Below, piece after piece: positions 30,190 to 39,750 of a DNA stretch of 64,000 nucleotides (position 1 is its first letter; each line of letters begins with the position of its first letter). The translations under genes and the position numbers were made by a program. The notes under the pieces were generated by a model. It worked only from the letters and a program-made list of their open reading frames with translations. It searched no databases and was not told where the DNA came from. Location: positions 5,766,001-5,830,000 of the forward strand of contig OX337228.1 of assembly GCA_946965045.2 (NCBI GenBank), given 5' to 3'. The DNA comes from Epithemia pelagica. Its lineage: Eukaryota; Bacillariophyta; Bacillariophyceae; Surirellales; Surirellaceae.

Positions 30190-33100
30190 CAATCTGTCAG
30201 TGCTGTTGTAAGTGAAATTGAAGCCGCGACGGCAACTTGTGAATTGGATAGTCATGCCGATACTTGTTGCTTGGGAAGTGTCTGTCTGAAATTATACGAA
30301 ACGGACAAAGCGGAAGTCAGTGGTTTCACAAACACACTTGGAAGTCTCAAGGAAACACCGATCATCACAGGTGTAGTAGCGTATGATGACCCAACAAGTG
30401 GAGAGACATATCTCCTATATTTTCACCAATCGTTGCACCTCCCAATGATGGACAAGTGCTTACTCAATCCAAACCAGATGAGAGAGGCAGGGATAAAGGT
30501 CAACGATGTTCCCCTCAAGTATTTGAAAGAAGAACAGAGGGAAACGGATTCCCACTCGATAGTGGCTCCAATAGAAGGAAAACAAGACGGTCTCGTGATT
30601 CCCTTTGACTTGGTTGGGGTCATTAGCAGTTTCACCGTCAGGAAACCCACTTGGGATGAAATCAACAATGTAGATCCGTCATACAAGATCAACATGACGA
30701 ACGAAGGCCCGGAATGGAACCCGAATGACTCGGCAAAAGATGTCGATGAAAGTAAACTCCGGGAAGGGCTTTCGGAAACAACATTGAGACGGGTAAAAGA
30801 TACTCGTCATCTCCATCAAAGAATGGCCCGAATGGTGCGAGTCAATTCGAGGACGATAGCAGATATTAGGCATCGTCGAAAGGGGACAATCGATCCCATG
30901 ACACTGTCATCAAGATGGGGAATTGGTCTCCCCATGGCAGAGAGAACGTGCGAGATGACGACGCAGCTCGGGATAAGAGATTTCTCGGACTCTGTCGGAA
31001 GCAAACGGCTTAAGCACACTGCGTATCAATTAAAGCACCGCAGACTGAGAGCAGATGTCTATACAGACACTCTCTTTTCAGATATCAAGTCCTTGGCACA
31101 AAACACTTGCGGACAAATTTATGCCACCAATTTTGGATGGGTACAGTTTTACCCAATGGCAAGAAAGAAAGACGCCCACACTACCTTGGAAAGGGTGTTC
31201 GATGATTTTGGAATCTTTAATAGTGTCATTCCGGATAATGCGCCGGAACTCACAAGCGGACAATTCAGAAAGACTGCTCATAAGTTTGGTTGTCGCATTC
31301 GGCCTATCGAGGCATGGACACCAAACCAGAACCTCGCCGAGGCCAACATCCGGGAAATAAAGAGGATGTATCGACGAGAGATGAGACGAACAAACTGTCC
31401 GGCTGTCTTATGGGACCATTGTCTTGAACTAATGGCAAAGAGGAGATCCCATACAGCCCTTTCGACAAATGCCCCAAATGATGGACCACCAATGAAGATC
31501 TTGACGGGCGATACTCCTGATATCTCCCATCTAGTGGAGCACAGGTGGTACGACCCGGTGTGGTATTCCAATCCGGGATTTGAAGGTCGAAAATTGGGAC
31601 GGTGGTTAGGGCCAAGTCACAGTGTTGGCCAAGCTATGAGCTCGAAGATATTGACTTCAAAAGGCAAGATAGTCCATAGGACATCAGTATGGCCTCTGTC
31701 AATCGAGAAATCACATGATGAATCCTTTGCAGCCCAGAAAGAGCAGTTCAATGACTCCCTAAAGGAGGCTCTTGGTGCAAGGATGGAAGGTCTTCCACCA
31801 GAAGAGGACGAGGAGCCTACAGAGGATAGTAATGCTACTCCGCATTATGAAGCCTACGAGGACGATGAACAGGGCGATGTGAGGAAACCAGAGATCGACG
31901 ACCACAAGGTCGACTCATACGATAAACTCATATCAGCTAAAGTGATGCTCCCCTTAGGGGACTCGTTAAGGCCGGGTCAAGTAAAGAGGCGAAAACGAGA
32001 TGCTGATGGAAACCTAATCGGCAAAGCATCATCAAACCCGATCTTGGATACCTCAATGTATGAGGTCGAGTTTCAGGACGGCCATGTGGAGTCTTATGCA
32101 GCAAATCTGATCGCGGAAAATATTTATGAGCAATTGGACGATGAGGGCAATAAATACCGCCTCATCGATCAAATCATTGATCATAAGAAGGACGCCACAG
32201 CCATTCCACTTTCGAATGGAACAATCATGCTCAATGGTAGAGAACATAAGAAGAGGACAACAAGGGGTTGGTCTCTGTGCGTCCAATGGAAGGACGGGTC
32301 AACAAGTTGGGAGTTCCTCAAAGACTTGAAGGAATCAAACCCGTTAGAGGTCGCCGAATATGCTGTGGCAAACCTCATCGACAAAGAACCTGCATTCGCG
32401 TGGTGGGTTGGTTTTGCATTACGGAGAAGAGACCGATTAATCAAGGCGGCCAAAACCACAAGATACATGCGGAAATGGCAGAAATATGGGATAGAGATCC
32501 CTAAAACAGTCGAACGTGCCTTGGAGATAGACAAAGAAACGGGGACGGATTATTGGGCCAAAGCACTTCGCCTGGAAATGTCCAAAATCTTTCCAGCCGT
32601 CAAGATACTTGATGAAGGAGCTCAACATCCCGTCGGCCATCAAATGATCCCTTGTCACATCGTATTTGATGTCAAGATGGATTTTACAAGAAAGGCTCGT
32701 TTTGTTGCTGGTGGTCACAAAACTCAAGAACCTGAAACTCCAACGTACGCCAGTGTAGTCTCTCGAGAAAGTGTACGTATCGGATTCCTCTTGGCAGCTC
32801 TCAATGGCATCGACGTAATTGCCGCAGATATCGCTGGCGCCTACCTTAATGCGCCTTGCCATGAGAAAATTTGTATGAAGTGTGGTTTGGAATTCGGCAA
32901 AGAATACGAAGGGCGATTCGCCATAATCACTAAGGCCTTGTATGGTCTCAAGACCAGTGCCTTTGCGTGGAGGGAACATTTATCCACCACACTACAAGAG
33001 TCCCTTGGTTTTAAACCGTGTCGAGCGGACCCAGATGTGTATTTGAGGGCGGCCACAAACAAGGACGGTTCGAAGTATTACGAGATGGTTTTCATTTATA

Positions 33101-34176
33101 TTGACGATGTTCTTGTGCTATCAAATAAAGGCCGAGACATCTTAAATATGATCGATCAACACTATCTACTGAAACCTGATTCGATTGGCCCACCAAAACT
33201 TTACTTGGGCAATCAGGTCGAAACGTTTGACATTGACGGGGACAGTTCCAAAAGGTGTTGGGCACTGAGCTCCAATCGTTATGCAAAGGAGGCTATTCGA
33301 AATGTGCAAACTTGGATGGACGCCCGTGGCATGCAATTCAAGACTCGGACGGTTGGAGTACTTCCTTCAAATTACAGACCAGAATTGGACACAAGTGCAT
33401 ACTGTGACCAGGAATGGATGACATTCTATCAACAGCAAATGGGCGTTCTCAGGTGGCTTGTTGAATTGGGTCGAATAGACATTACTGCAGAGGTCTCGAT
33501 GTTGGCGGCATTCTTGGCAGGACCAAGAGAAGGTCATGTCCACGCCATGTTACACGTGTTCGCATACATCAATACGCATGACCGATCAAGATTGGTCCTT
33601 GATCCCGATTACATCATGCATGGAGAAGAGCCGATGGCAGATTGGAGTGGGTTTTATCCTGATGCGAAGGAAGATATACCACCAGATGCTCCAGAACCAC
33701 TTGGAAAGGCCTTGCAAATGACAGCTTTCGTGGATTCAGACCATGCCGGTGATTTGGTCACCCGACGGTCAAGAACTGGAATCTTAATATTCTTGAACAG
33801 AGCCCCGATCAACTGGTATAGTAAGAAGCAAACCAGCGTCGAAACATCGACTTTTGGATCGGAATTCATGGCTTTGAAAGTTGGTATCGAGATGATCAAG
33901 GGCCTCAGATACAAATTGAGGATGATGGGAGTCCCCATCGAAGGGCATACCCACATTCGCGTTGACAATATGTCGGTGGTAGCGAACAGTTCCAAACCAG
34001 AGTCAACGTTGAGAAAGAAATCAAATGCCATCGCGTATCACTTTGTTCGTGAGAATGTTGCAAATGGGTCTTGTCGTATTGCTTTTGAACCATCTCGTAC
34101 TAACCTTGCTGACCTTTTGACGAAGATACAGACAGGTGCAGAGAGGACAAGACTGGCATCAATGATCTTATACTGA
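30190..34176 (+). CDS. pol: Copia Pol polyprotein (protease, integrase, chromo-like segment, RT, RNase H)
   Basis: 1328 codons in the Gag frame after the UGA. The aspartic protease starts with ELDSHADTCCLG (catalytic D at 30247). Integrase catalytic residues are D in YTDTLF (about 31066), D in IPDNAPEL and E in NLAEANIRE about 35 residues later; the usual HHCC zinc finger ahead of it is not recognisable (HLHQ..., no Cys pair). At about 32263-32370 a chromodomain-like segment reads GWSLCVQWKDGSTSW then EFLKDLKESNPLEVAEYA. Reverse transcriptase has ADIAGAYLNAP, KALYGLKTSAFAW and the YIDDV active site near 33100. RNase H has FVDSDHAGD, SSETEYMAL-like TSTFGSEFMAL and RVDNMSVV. All catalytic residues examined are present, so the enzyme could be functional. 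Integrase before RT defines Ty1/copia. Confidence 0.93.
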   Translation, partial: QSVSAVVSEIEAATATCELDSHADTCCLGSVCLKLYETDKAEVSGFTNTLGSLKETPIITGVVAYDDPTSGETYLLYFHQSLHLPMMDKCLLNPNQMREAGIKVNDVPLKYLKEEQRETDSHSIVAPIEGKQDGLVIPFDLVGVISSFTVRKPTWDEINNVDPSYKINMTNEGPEWNPNDSAKDVDESKLREGLSETTLRRVKDTRHLHQRMARMVRVNSRTIADIRHRRKGTIDPMTLSSRWGIGLPMAERTCEMTTQLGIRDFSDSVGSKRLKHTAYQLKHRRLRADVYTDTLFSDIKSLAQNTCGQIYATNFGWVQFYPMARKKDAHTTLERVFDDFGIFNSVIPDNAPELTSGQFRKTAHKFGCRIRPIEAWTPNQNLAEANIREIKRMYRREMRRTNCPAVLWDHCLELMAKRRSHTALSTNAPNDGPPMKILTGDTPDISHLVEHRWYDPVWYSNPGFEGRKLGRWLGPSHSVGQAMSSKILTSKGKIVHRTSVWPLSIEKSHDESFAAQKEQFNDSLKEALGARMEGLPPEEDEEPTEDSNATPHYEAYEDDEQGDVRKPEIDDHKVDSYDKLISAKVMLPLGDSLRPGQVKRRKRDADGNLIGKASSNPILDTSMYEVEFQDGHVESYAANLIAENIYEQLDDEGNKYRLIDQIIDHKKDATAIPLSNGTIMLNGREHKKRTTRGWSLCVQWKDGSTSWEFLKDLKESNPLEVAEYAVANLIDKEPAFAWWVGFALRRRDRLIKAAKTTRYMRKWQKYGIEIPKTVERALEIDKETGTDYWAKALRLEMSKIFPAVKILDEGAQHPVGHQMIPCHIVFDVKMDFTRKARFVAGGHKTQEPETPTYASVVSRESVRIGFLLAALNGIDVIAADIAGAYLNAPCHEKICMKCGLEFGKEYEGRFAIITKALYGLKTSAFAWREHLSTTLQESLGFKPCRADPDVYLRAATNKDGSKYYEMVFIYIDDVLVLSNKGRDILNMIDQHYLLKPDSIGPPKLYLGNQVETFDIDGDSSKRCWALSSNRYAKEAIRNVQTWMDARGMQFKTRTVGVLPSNYRPELDTSAYCDQEWMTFYQQQMGVLRWLVELGRIDITAEVSMLAAFLAGPREGHVHAMLHVFAYINTHDRSRLVLDPDYIMHGEEPMADWSGFYPDAKEDIPPDAPEPLGKALQMTAFVDSDHAGDLVTRRSRTGILIFLNRAPINWYSKKQTSVETSTFGSEFMALKVGIEMIKGLRYKLRMMGVPIEGHTHIRVDNMSVVANSSKPESTLRKKSNAIAYHFVRENVANGSCRIAFEPSRTNLADLLTKIQTGAERTRLASMILY

Positions 34177-34300
34177 GTACGTTTCCCACTGTAACAACAG
34201 GATCGGGTACGTCCTGCACTTGACAAGAGGCAAGCTTTAAGCAGGTTTAGGAGGAATGAATGATAGGGGACACGATTACCCCAGCAAATAGCCAGTGAAT

Positions 34301-34310
34301 CGCGAGGGGA
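34301..34310 (+). other. Candidate polypurine tract
   Basis: The string CGCGAGGGGA ends exactly at the start of the right LTR. Its GAGGGGA core is all purine and is placed where plus-strand priming would occur. It is short. Confidence 0.5.
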
Positions 34311-34422
34311 CCAAGAAACGGTCGCGGTATTGAGCGAGATTTTAGCGAAACATAGACCTCTAGGTTAGAGGATCCTAATAGTCACTCTTTTGAAATATGA
34401 CTGGTATCATGACCGAATTTTG
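34311..34422 (+). repeat. Right long terminal repeat (3' LTR), 112 bp
   Basis: Identical to the left copy at 28108-28219. It follows the Pol stop by 134 bp and is preceded by a purine tract. The base after it starts TGTCGACG, and TGTC is also found just before the left repeat. Confidence 0.85.
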
Positions 34423-34889
34423 TGTCGACGTTCTTTATTCTTCACCCAAGATCGACCTATCCCATTCAAGAACAACAGTATACCCTACCAGGTTGCATAT
34501 TTTGATATTTGGGGACGGGCCCACAATTTTTTGGCCTTGTCGACTGACGTCCGTAGTAATTTCCTTTTGTGTCTACCTTTTTATTGCATTTATCTCGTCG
34601 ACATGCTTTGTTTGAGCGCACGGTGACCCTCCTAACGAGTAGGAGTACAAAACTGCATGGATCGCTCACACTCGCACACCATAGCTATGACGGTGGCTGC
34701 TAGAGGTTGTCTTTGTCAAGATTCCGGGCGTGAGAGACAATAGAATGGAGAAGCAAGAACGAGGTTCTAGTACTACGAATATGAAATATGAGCTACTTCC
34801 TTGGATTGCAATAGTATTCTGTTGCTCTCGGTTTGTTTAGAACTAGAAGCAACTATCGAATTATCAAAAGGCATCCATGTCTTCGACTG
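34423..34889. other. Spacer between retroelement and NERD1-like gene
   Basis: 467 bp without a convincing gene. It contains one exact TAGGAGTA octamer at 34640-34647. Confidence 0.45.
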
Positions 34890-37292
34890 CTATGCATCCG
34901 TACTCCGCTTTCCTGGATGCGGCCCAAACCGATTTCTCAAAATAGCCAACATAATTCCAACAACAATGAGACCCACAACGATTCGAAAGGGTATAGAGGA
35001 ACCGGCATGGACGGTCACGCGGTAGCCCCAAACAGCGTCTTGAGTGACAACCATTACATCGGTTGTTCCATCGCCATTAAAGTCCACGAGAATGGGTCTG
35101 CTGATGGAGGGCTGAGGAATCGATGCAGTGGAGAGGACTTTTCCATGTCCGGGAGATATCAAAGCCATACTCTTATCACCTACCAGCAGCATTGGCCTGG
35201 CGGACTCGGCTACACCCCGAGTATTAATTCGATCGAACGTCGTAAGATATCCGTCTTCCCACGTAGGAAACTCGTCATAGCTGTTCCCATTCAATATCCA
35301 ACTCCGTCGGCCATTCTTTCCCCGGAACCGCTGAACGGTTTGGTCATTGAGCGCCACCACGACATCGTTGCCTTTTCCATACAAGGTCTCCACGGCAAGG
35401 AGAGGAGCAAAATCCAATGTGTCTCCGTAGTCTTTCGGGTTGTTGCCACAAAGATTCACTGAGAAAAGTTCTTCCTTCGGAGGTACCCCAGAAAGGGCCA
35501 TGAGATGACAGAGCCTTTCAGCTTGGTCTTCCAACTGTGCGTCCGTTTTCTCGTTTTCGGTCGAATCATCCGCCAGCATCTTGGACTCTTTTAGTCTAGA
35601 CACCATCTTTGAGATCCATTTGTTATCTTCATATTTGTCATCATTCTGGATCAAATGATCTCCAGTCAATGCAAATATCGCATCGAGGACGCCATCATGA
35701 TTAAGATCCGAGTATAGAGTCTCCTCCCACAGTGAGAGGTGACAAACAGCTCTTCCGTTCTTGAGGGAACGGACTTCGATTCCCGTTTCACTCTTAGTCG
35801 CAATCACATTGGGTTTTCCTCGTTGGGGTTGGGCTTTGGCCCTGCGAGATCGTCGTGAAAACACACGCTTCCAGGAGAGTTTCTTTGCCTCTGTCGATCC
35901 AACTGTGTTGGAAGCCGACCCGCTGCTGCCTAACGCTTTCCTTTTCTTTTTGGCCTGGATGGCGTGTGAGTTATGCTGCTGTTGTTCAAAATGGAGAGTA
36001 GTCGTCGATGCATCTGCCTCACTCCAATACATATACGGAAGAATGTCACTGGAAGTCAAGATAGAGCGCCGATACGCATGTAGGCAATTGGAATCCGCGG
36101 CCAGGTTTTTCTTCTCATTGACATGTGGTTTGAGGGATCGTCGTCGGGCACTGGATTGAAGCGAACTAACCAATGGCAATGGCAGTTTCTCTTTTTCCTT
36201 ATTATCGTTCCCACTGTTGAGTGATGCATCCCAAACTGTCTTGCCTGTTTCCGCTTCAAACGCCATGGTGATTCTTCCTTCTTGTGACGCATCATCGTCG
36301 TCCCCGGGGCGTTTGTATATCAACAAGGCTTGTACGACAACAATACCACTTTGGATACCAGCATCTGTCCCATCGACGTAAGTCAGTGAGACACCACTCC
36401 ATTCAGTGGGTAAAATTTCTTTATTCGGAACAACGCTCGTATCCCACATTCGCCGAATGCCAATGAGTTCTTTGACCTTGCTTCTTTTTATTGTCTTTGT
36501 CGTGGCATTTGATGGAAAGTCACCAGTCAGGCTGTGCATGACCAGGGCACCGTTGGACCAGAGCGAAAACACACTGGGCAATCCTCCAGCTGGTGTAACA
36601 AGCAGATCATTGATGCTCAAACTTAAATCATCCTTACTACCTGATTCTTGTCGATGTATATCCGCAATGTCACACGGCGTATCAGCATAGCAGTGTTGGT
36701 CATCTGGACATTCTGCCGCAGTCCCTTCTGGACAAGGGACAGCACATTGTTGAGCGGCATGATGCCAATCGTTACCACAAAAATAATGACGATTCCGATC
36801 GTTCAGTTCGGAATTCTTGTAATGAGTCATGGTCAAAGGTGCTTTCTTTTGAGAAGCACCATTTCTCTGAAGGAGGACGTGTCCAGTGGCCAGCTTGATC
36901 GGCATGATAGCACTATCCTTGGTCAGCTGCAGACCAGGTTGTAGATTGAGCGGTTCCGATTGATACAACGTTTTTGGACGAAAGGGTGCCATATGCGTCT
37001 TGTCGGTGGATGCTGCAGGCTTTAAATCTAAAACTTGAACTTGCCAGCCATCCGACTTTTCGTCATGCAAGACCGACGCCAAGGCCTCCGCCGTCCCATC
37101 GCCGTCGACATCCAACACAACGGGCGCCAGTGCAATCCGATGAAGCTGTCCGTTGGACACAGAATGTTCCCTTCCAACGTAGAAGCTCAGCTGAACGTTA
37201 GCCGACAAGGAGTCCGACGGATCATCACTGGCTAACTTTGCCAAAACAAATATTGCCAAGGCCGCAGCGAAATCACGTGGGCGCAGCATCAT
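34890..37292 (-). CDS. FG-GAP repeat membrane protein, NERD1-like
   Basis: 800 residues, one exon. An N-terminal hydrophobic signal or anchor (AAALAIFVLAKLA) precedes a large lumenal region with three FG-GAP/calcium-binding-type loops: LDVDGDGTAEAL near residue 60, LNHDGVLDAIFAL near 540 and VDFNGDGTTDVMVV near 735. A C-terminal transmembrane helix (FRIVVGLIVVGIMLAIL) leaves a short basic tail. Cysteine-rich CPEGTAAECPDDQHCYADTPC near 180-200 suggests disulphides. Order and several strings (CHLSLWEETLYSDLNHDGVLD, ALSGVPPKEELFSVNLC, MALISPGHGKVLSTASIP) match the plant FG-GAP protein NERD1 family, type I membrane proteins of the endomembrane system. The region between is divergent and low in conservation. 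An orthologous role in diatoms is not established. Confidence 0.82.
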   Translation of the reverse strand: MMLRPRDFAAALAIFVLAKLASDDPSDSLSANVQLSFYVGREHSVSNGQLHRIALAPVVLDVDGDGTAEALASVLHDEKSDGWQVQVLDLKPAASTDKTHMAPFRPKTLYQSEPLNLQPGLQLTKDSAIMPIKLATGHVLLQRNGASQKKAPLTMTHYKNSELNDRNRHYFCGNDWHHAAQQCAVPCPEGTAAECPDDQHCYADTPCDIADIHRQESGSKDDLSLSINDLLVTPAGGLPSVFSLWSNGALVMHSLTGDFPSNATTKTIKRSKVKELIGIRRMWDTSVVPNKEILPTEWSGVSLTYVDGTDAGIQSGIVVVQALLIYKRPGDDDDASQEGRITMAFEAETGKTVWDASLNSGNDNKEKEKLPLPLVSSLQSSARRRSLKPHVNEKKNLAADSNCLHAYRRSILTSSDILPYMYWSEADASTTTLHFEQQQHNSHAIQAKKKRKALGSSGSASNTVGSTEAKKLSWKRVFSRRSRRAKAQPQRGKPNVIATKSETGIEVRSLKNGRAVCHLSLWEETLYSDLNHDGVLDAIFALTGDHLIQNDDKYEDNKWISKMVSRLKESKMLADDSTENEKTDAQLEDQAERLCHLMALSGVPPKEELFSVNLCGNNPKDYGDTLDFAPLLAVETLYGKGNDVVVALNDQTVQRFRGKNGRRSWILNGNSYDEFPTWEDGYLTTFDRINTRGVAESARPMLLVGDKSMALISPGHGKVLSTASIPQPSISRPILVDFNGDGTTDVMVVTQDAVWGYRVTVHAGSSIPFRIVVGLIVVGIMLAILRNRFGPHPGKRSTDA

Positions 37293-37539
37293 TGTCGTGG
37301 ATTCGATTCAGCACAACAGAATTTTCCCGAGATATCCATTGGAGGGAGGTGCGCAAACAATAGCTATACTCCTACTCCTCTCTAGAGCTAGGAGTAGCTA
37401 GTTCTACTACAGATTGGGGGAGCCATCATATTCCCATCCCACTCCCACTCGCACCTCACACCGCCCCCACTTTTAGACCCGAAAGAAAGTCACGTGACTT
37501 TTTTGGTCCCTCGAATCTCACAAATCTCAGATTGCAAAC
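37293..37539. other. Divergent spacer NERD1-like / ALG7 with inverted octamer pair
   Basis: Between divergent start codons. TAGCTATACTCCTA (37361-37374) and TAGGAGTAGCTA (37389-37400) are near-perfect inverted repeats separated by 14 bp and could fold into a stem. Confidence 0.6.
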
Positions 37540-39082
37540 ATGGTCATCATTGGCTTGAACGATCGCCTTTTGGCGCTGTTGCCTTTGGCTCCAGTAGCCT
37601 TGTTTACCATTCCTCTTATTGGAAACCCGGTTGAGACTGCGCAGAGTTGGATTCAGTTTGTTTTGACGAGTGACAACAACAATGATCAAGACACATCCTC
37701 TCGCCCCCCTCCGCCCGTTGCATCGCAGCTTTTGGCATACTTGATGGTCGCCTTCTTGGGATTCATATTGACCGATCGACTTATTCCAAATATTTCACAA
37801 TATACGCTACGTAAGGGGATTAGTGGGAGGGATTTGGGGAAGAGAGGAACACCGCTGGGAGACAAGGACATGTACGTTGTTCAGCACCCTTTTTTTGCAA
37901 AAGTGCGTCGAGCCAAATGCTCAAGATGTTCTGTTCCAAAATTTTGCTAGACCAGAAGCCTTGGGGATTGTTACAGGGACAGTATTTCTGGTGTGCTTAA
38001 TCTTCTGCTTGGTCGGATATGCGCAGTCGAATCCGACAAAATTACTTGATGTGAACGCAGCTTTGCTTTCGATTTGTTTCATGTTATTTTTGGGCTTCAC
38101 GGACGACGTCCTGGACTGGCCATGGCGATACAAACTTATACTACCCACTGTAGCATCTCTGCCGCTTTTGTGTTCATATTCCGGAAGCACGTCGGTTGTG
38201 ACTCCACTTCCAATTCGAGCGATGGTATGGCATGACGGATCCTTTACATGGCTGGGGAATCTTTTGAATCTTGTTGTGACCATAGATGCACAAGCAGAGG
38301 GTGCTGTCGTGGAAACGGGGTGGTTGTATATGGTTTATATGGGGATGCTGGCAGTCTTTTGCACCAATGCGATTAACATTTATGCGGGTGTGAACGGTCT
38401 CGAGGCCGGCCAATCCTACATTATCGGGTGCGCTGTGCTTGTTCACAACTTGATTGAGATTCGGTTCTGCGACGAAAATACCCAACTTTGTAACAATCAC
38501 CTGTTCTCTGCAATGCTAGTCCTCTCCTTCGTGGGAGTGACAATGGCTCTGCTCCGGCACAATTGGTATCCTGCAAGGTAAGGACGGACGGGCTGAACCT
38601 CATGAAAGTGCATTGGGAAAGCACCTCACATCATGTTTCTTTTGGGTCCATCTAGCTGCTTCGTTGGCGATACGTTTTGCTACCAAGCTGGTGTTACCTT
38701 TGCCGTGGTGGGTATTTTGGGGCATTTTTCCAAAACACTGCTGCTATTCTTCATTCCCCAAATTGTGAATTTCGTGTGGTCATGTCCGCAACTCTTCAAA
38801 CTTGTGCCTTGCCCTCGCCATCGCTTGCCGAGATTCAACCCAGAAACAGGGCTCTGTGAGGCATCCACCTTTCCTTGCAAAGAAAAAGACTTTAAGTGGC
38901 TTAAACGAAGACCAGACGACAAAGAATGTCCCAATATGACACTAATCTGTTTGTGTCTGCAGATACTGGGACCAATGAAAGAACGAAATCTCTGTATCAC
39001 CTTGCTTGCACTTCAGGCATTCTCCTGTTTGTTTGCGTTCTACATTCGCTATCATGTATCACAATTCTTGTTCGATCAATGA
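37540..39082 (+). CDS. ALG7: UDP-GlcNAc:dolichyl-phosphate GlcNAc-1-phosphate transferase
   Basis: First enzyme of the lipid-linked oligosaccharide pathway for N-glycosylation, in the ER membrane (DPAGT1 in animals). Three exons (37540-37871, 37951-38577, 38656-39082; introns 79 and 78 bp) give 461 residues. The splices produce [12 protein letters not shown] and [13 protein letters not shown], both matching the family. About ten hydrophobic segments are visible. Conserved strings are [30 protein letters not shown] (the catalytic Asp-rich loop), [47 protein letters not shown] and the substrate-binding PRHRLPRFN. Length is slightly over the usual 400-410, mainly from an N-terminal insert ([14 protein letters not shown]). 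Confidence 0.96.
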
Positions 39083-39258
39083 TACCGTAACATAACAGCA
39101 TTCTAGAACTGGTGTTCTATCCAAGACTATTCGATTCGAGTATTGATTGAAGGTTTGTTCATCCAGAGTTGGGACGGCGTACAGTATGCAGCAAGGATCA
39201 GAACCTTTCATCCCGACCAATACTCTTCCGATAATGTACTCTTGTGTTGGAGTTTTGT

Positions 39259-39609
39259 TCATGGTTCTGTATCCTTGTTGTTTGGCGCCACCTTCGATCT
39301 TGGCAGTTGAATTCCCACTGTATGTCCTGCATATTCTTTTACGAGGATCACAGAAGTGTCAGTTTCGATTGTGATGAGTGGTTTAGGAGCATCTTCGCCA
39401 CTGTCCTTCGACGCTGACTCCTGCAATTTGGACGCTAACTTGGCCATGTTCGAGTACACCCCGACCCGATCTACCAGGACGCTTTTATCGTTGCTTTTTA
39501 TACTGAGTGGCAAACCTTGAGCATCACTGCAAACAATCCCGGTCTGATCGACCGATAATATTGATTCTATCAATGCGGACCCATTCATAGTAGGCGACGG
39601 GGAGCTCAT
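39259..39609 (-). CDS. LAMTOR5: LAMTOR5/HBXIP-like roadblock protein (Ragulator)
   Basis: 116 residues in one exon from the first ATG (MSSPSPTMNG). The core GIVCSDAQGLPLSIKSN is the roadblock/LC7 beta-hairpin typical of LAMTOR5 (vLCtDsqGL.l), followed by a helix (VYSNMAKLASKLQES) and the second beta pair ITIETDTSVILVKEYAGHTVGI. The length is slightly greater than the animal protein (about 91) because of N- and C-terminal extensions. In animals LAMTOR5 is part of the lysosomal Ragulator scaffold for Rag GTPases and TORC1. A role in a diatom is inference. Divergent from the membrane-protein gene at 39751 with 141 bp between starts. Confidence 0.75.
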   Translation of the reverse strand: MSSPSPTMNGSALIESILSVDQTGIVCSDAQGLPLSIKSNDKSVLVDRVGVYSNMAKLASKLQESASKDSGEDAPKPLITIETDTSVILVKEYAGHTVGIQLPRSKVAPNNKDTEP

Positions 39610-39750
39610 GGTGTCTTCGGGCCGAGGGTGGAGAAGCAAATAATTTTTTATCAAGAGGTGGATGAGTCGCGTTTGGGTCTCTGATCTTTCTGACAAGTGG
39701 AAGCATCACATCATCATAATCCTAATTTTTGAACATCTGATGTCTCGACG

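Larger units (their letters stand above)
28108..34422 (+). mobile_element. Intact Ty1/copia LTR retrotransposon (diatom CoDi-like)
   Basis: A 6315 bp element bounded by two identical 112 bp direct repeats (28108-28219 and 34311-34422). Internally it has a primer-binding-site-like string just after the left repeat, a Gag frame, a Pol frame in the order protease, integrase, reverse transcriptase, RNase H (the Ty1/copia order), and a short purine tract immediately before the right repeat. A 4 bp flank TGTC is found on both sides if the repeat is taken to start at 28109, giving CAA...TTG termini in place of TG...CA; this boundary is tentative. All frames are open and the repeats are identical, so the insertion is recent and may be active. 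It lies between the DLLPW gene promoter and the 3' end of the NERD1-like gene. Confidence 0.93.
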
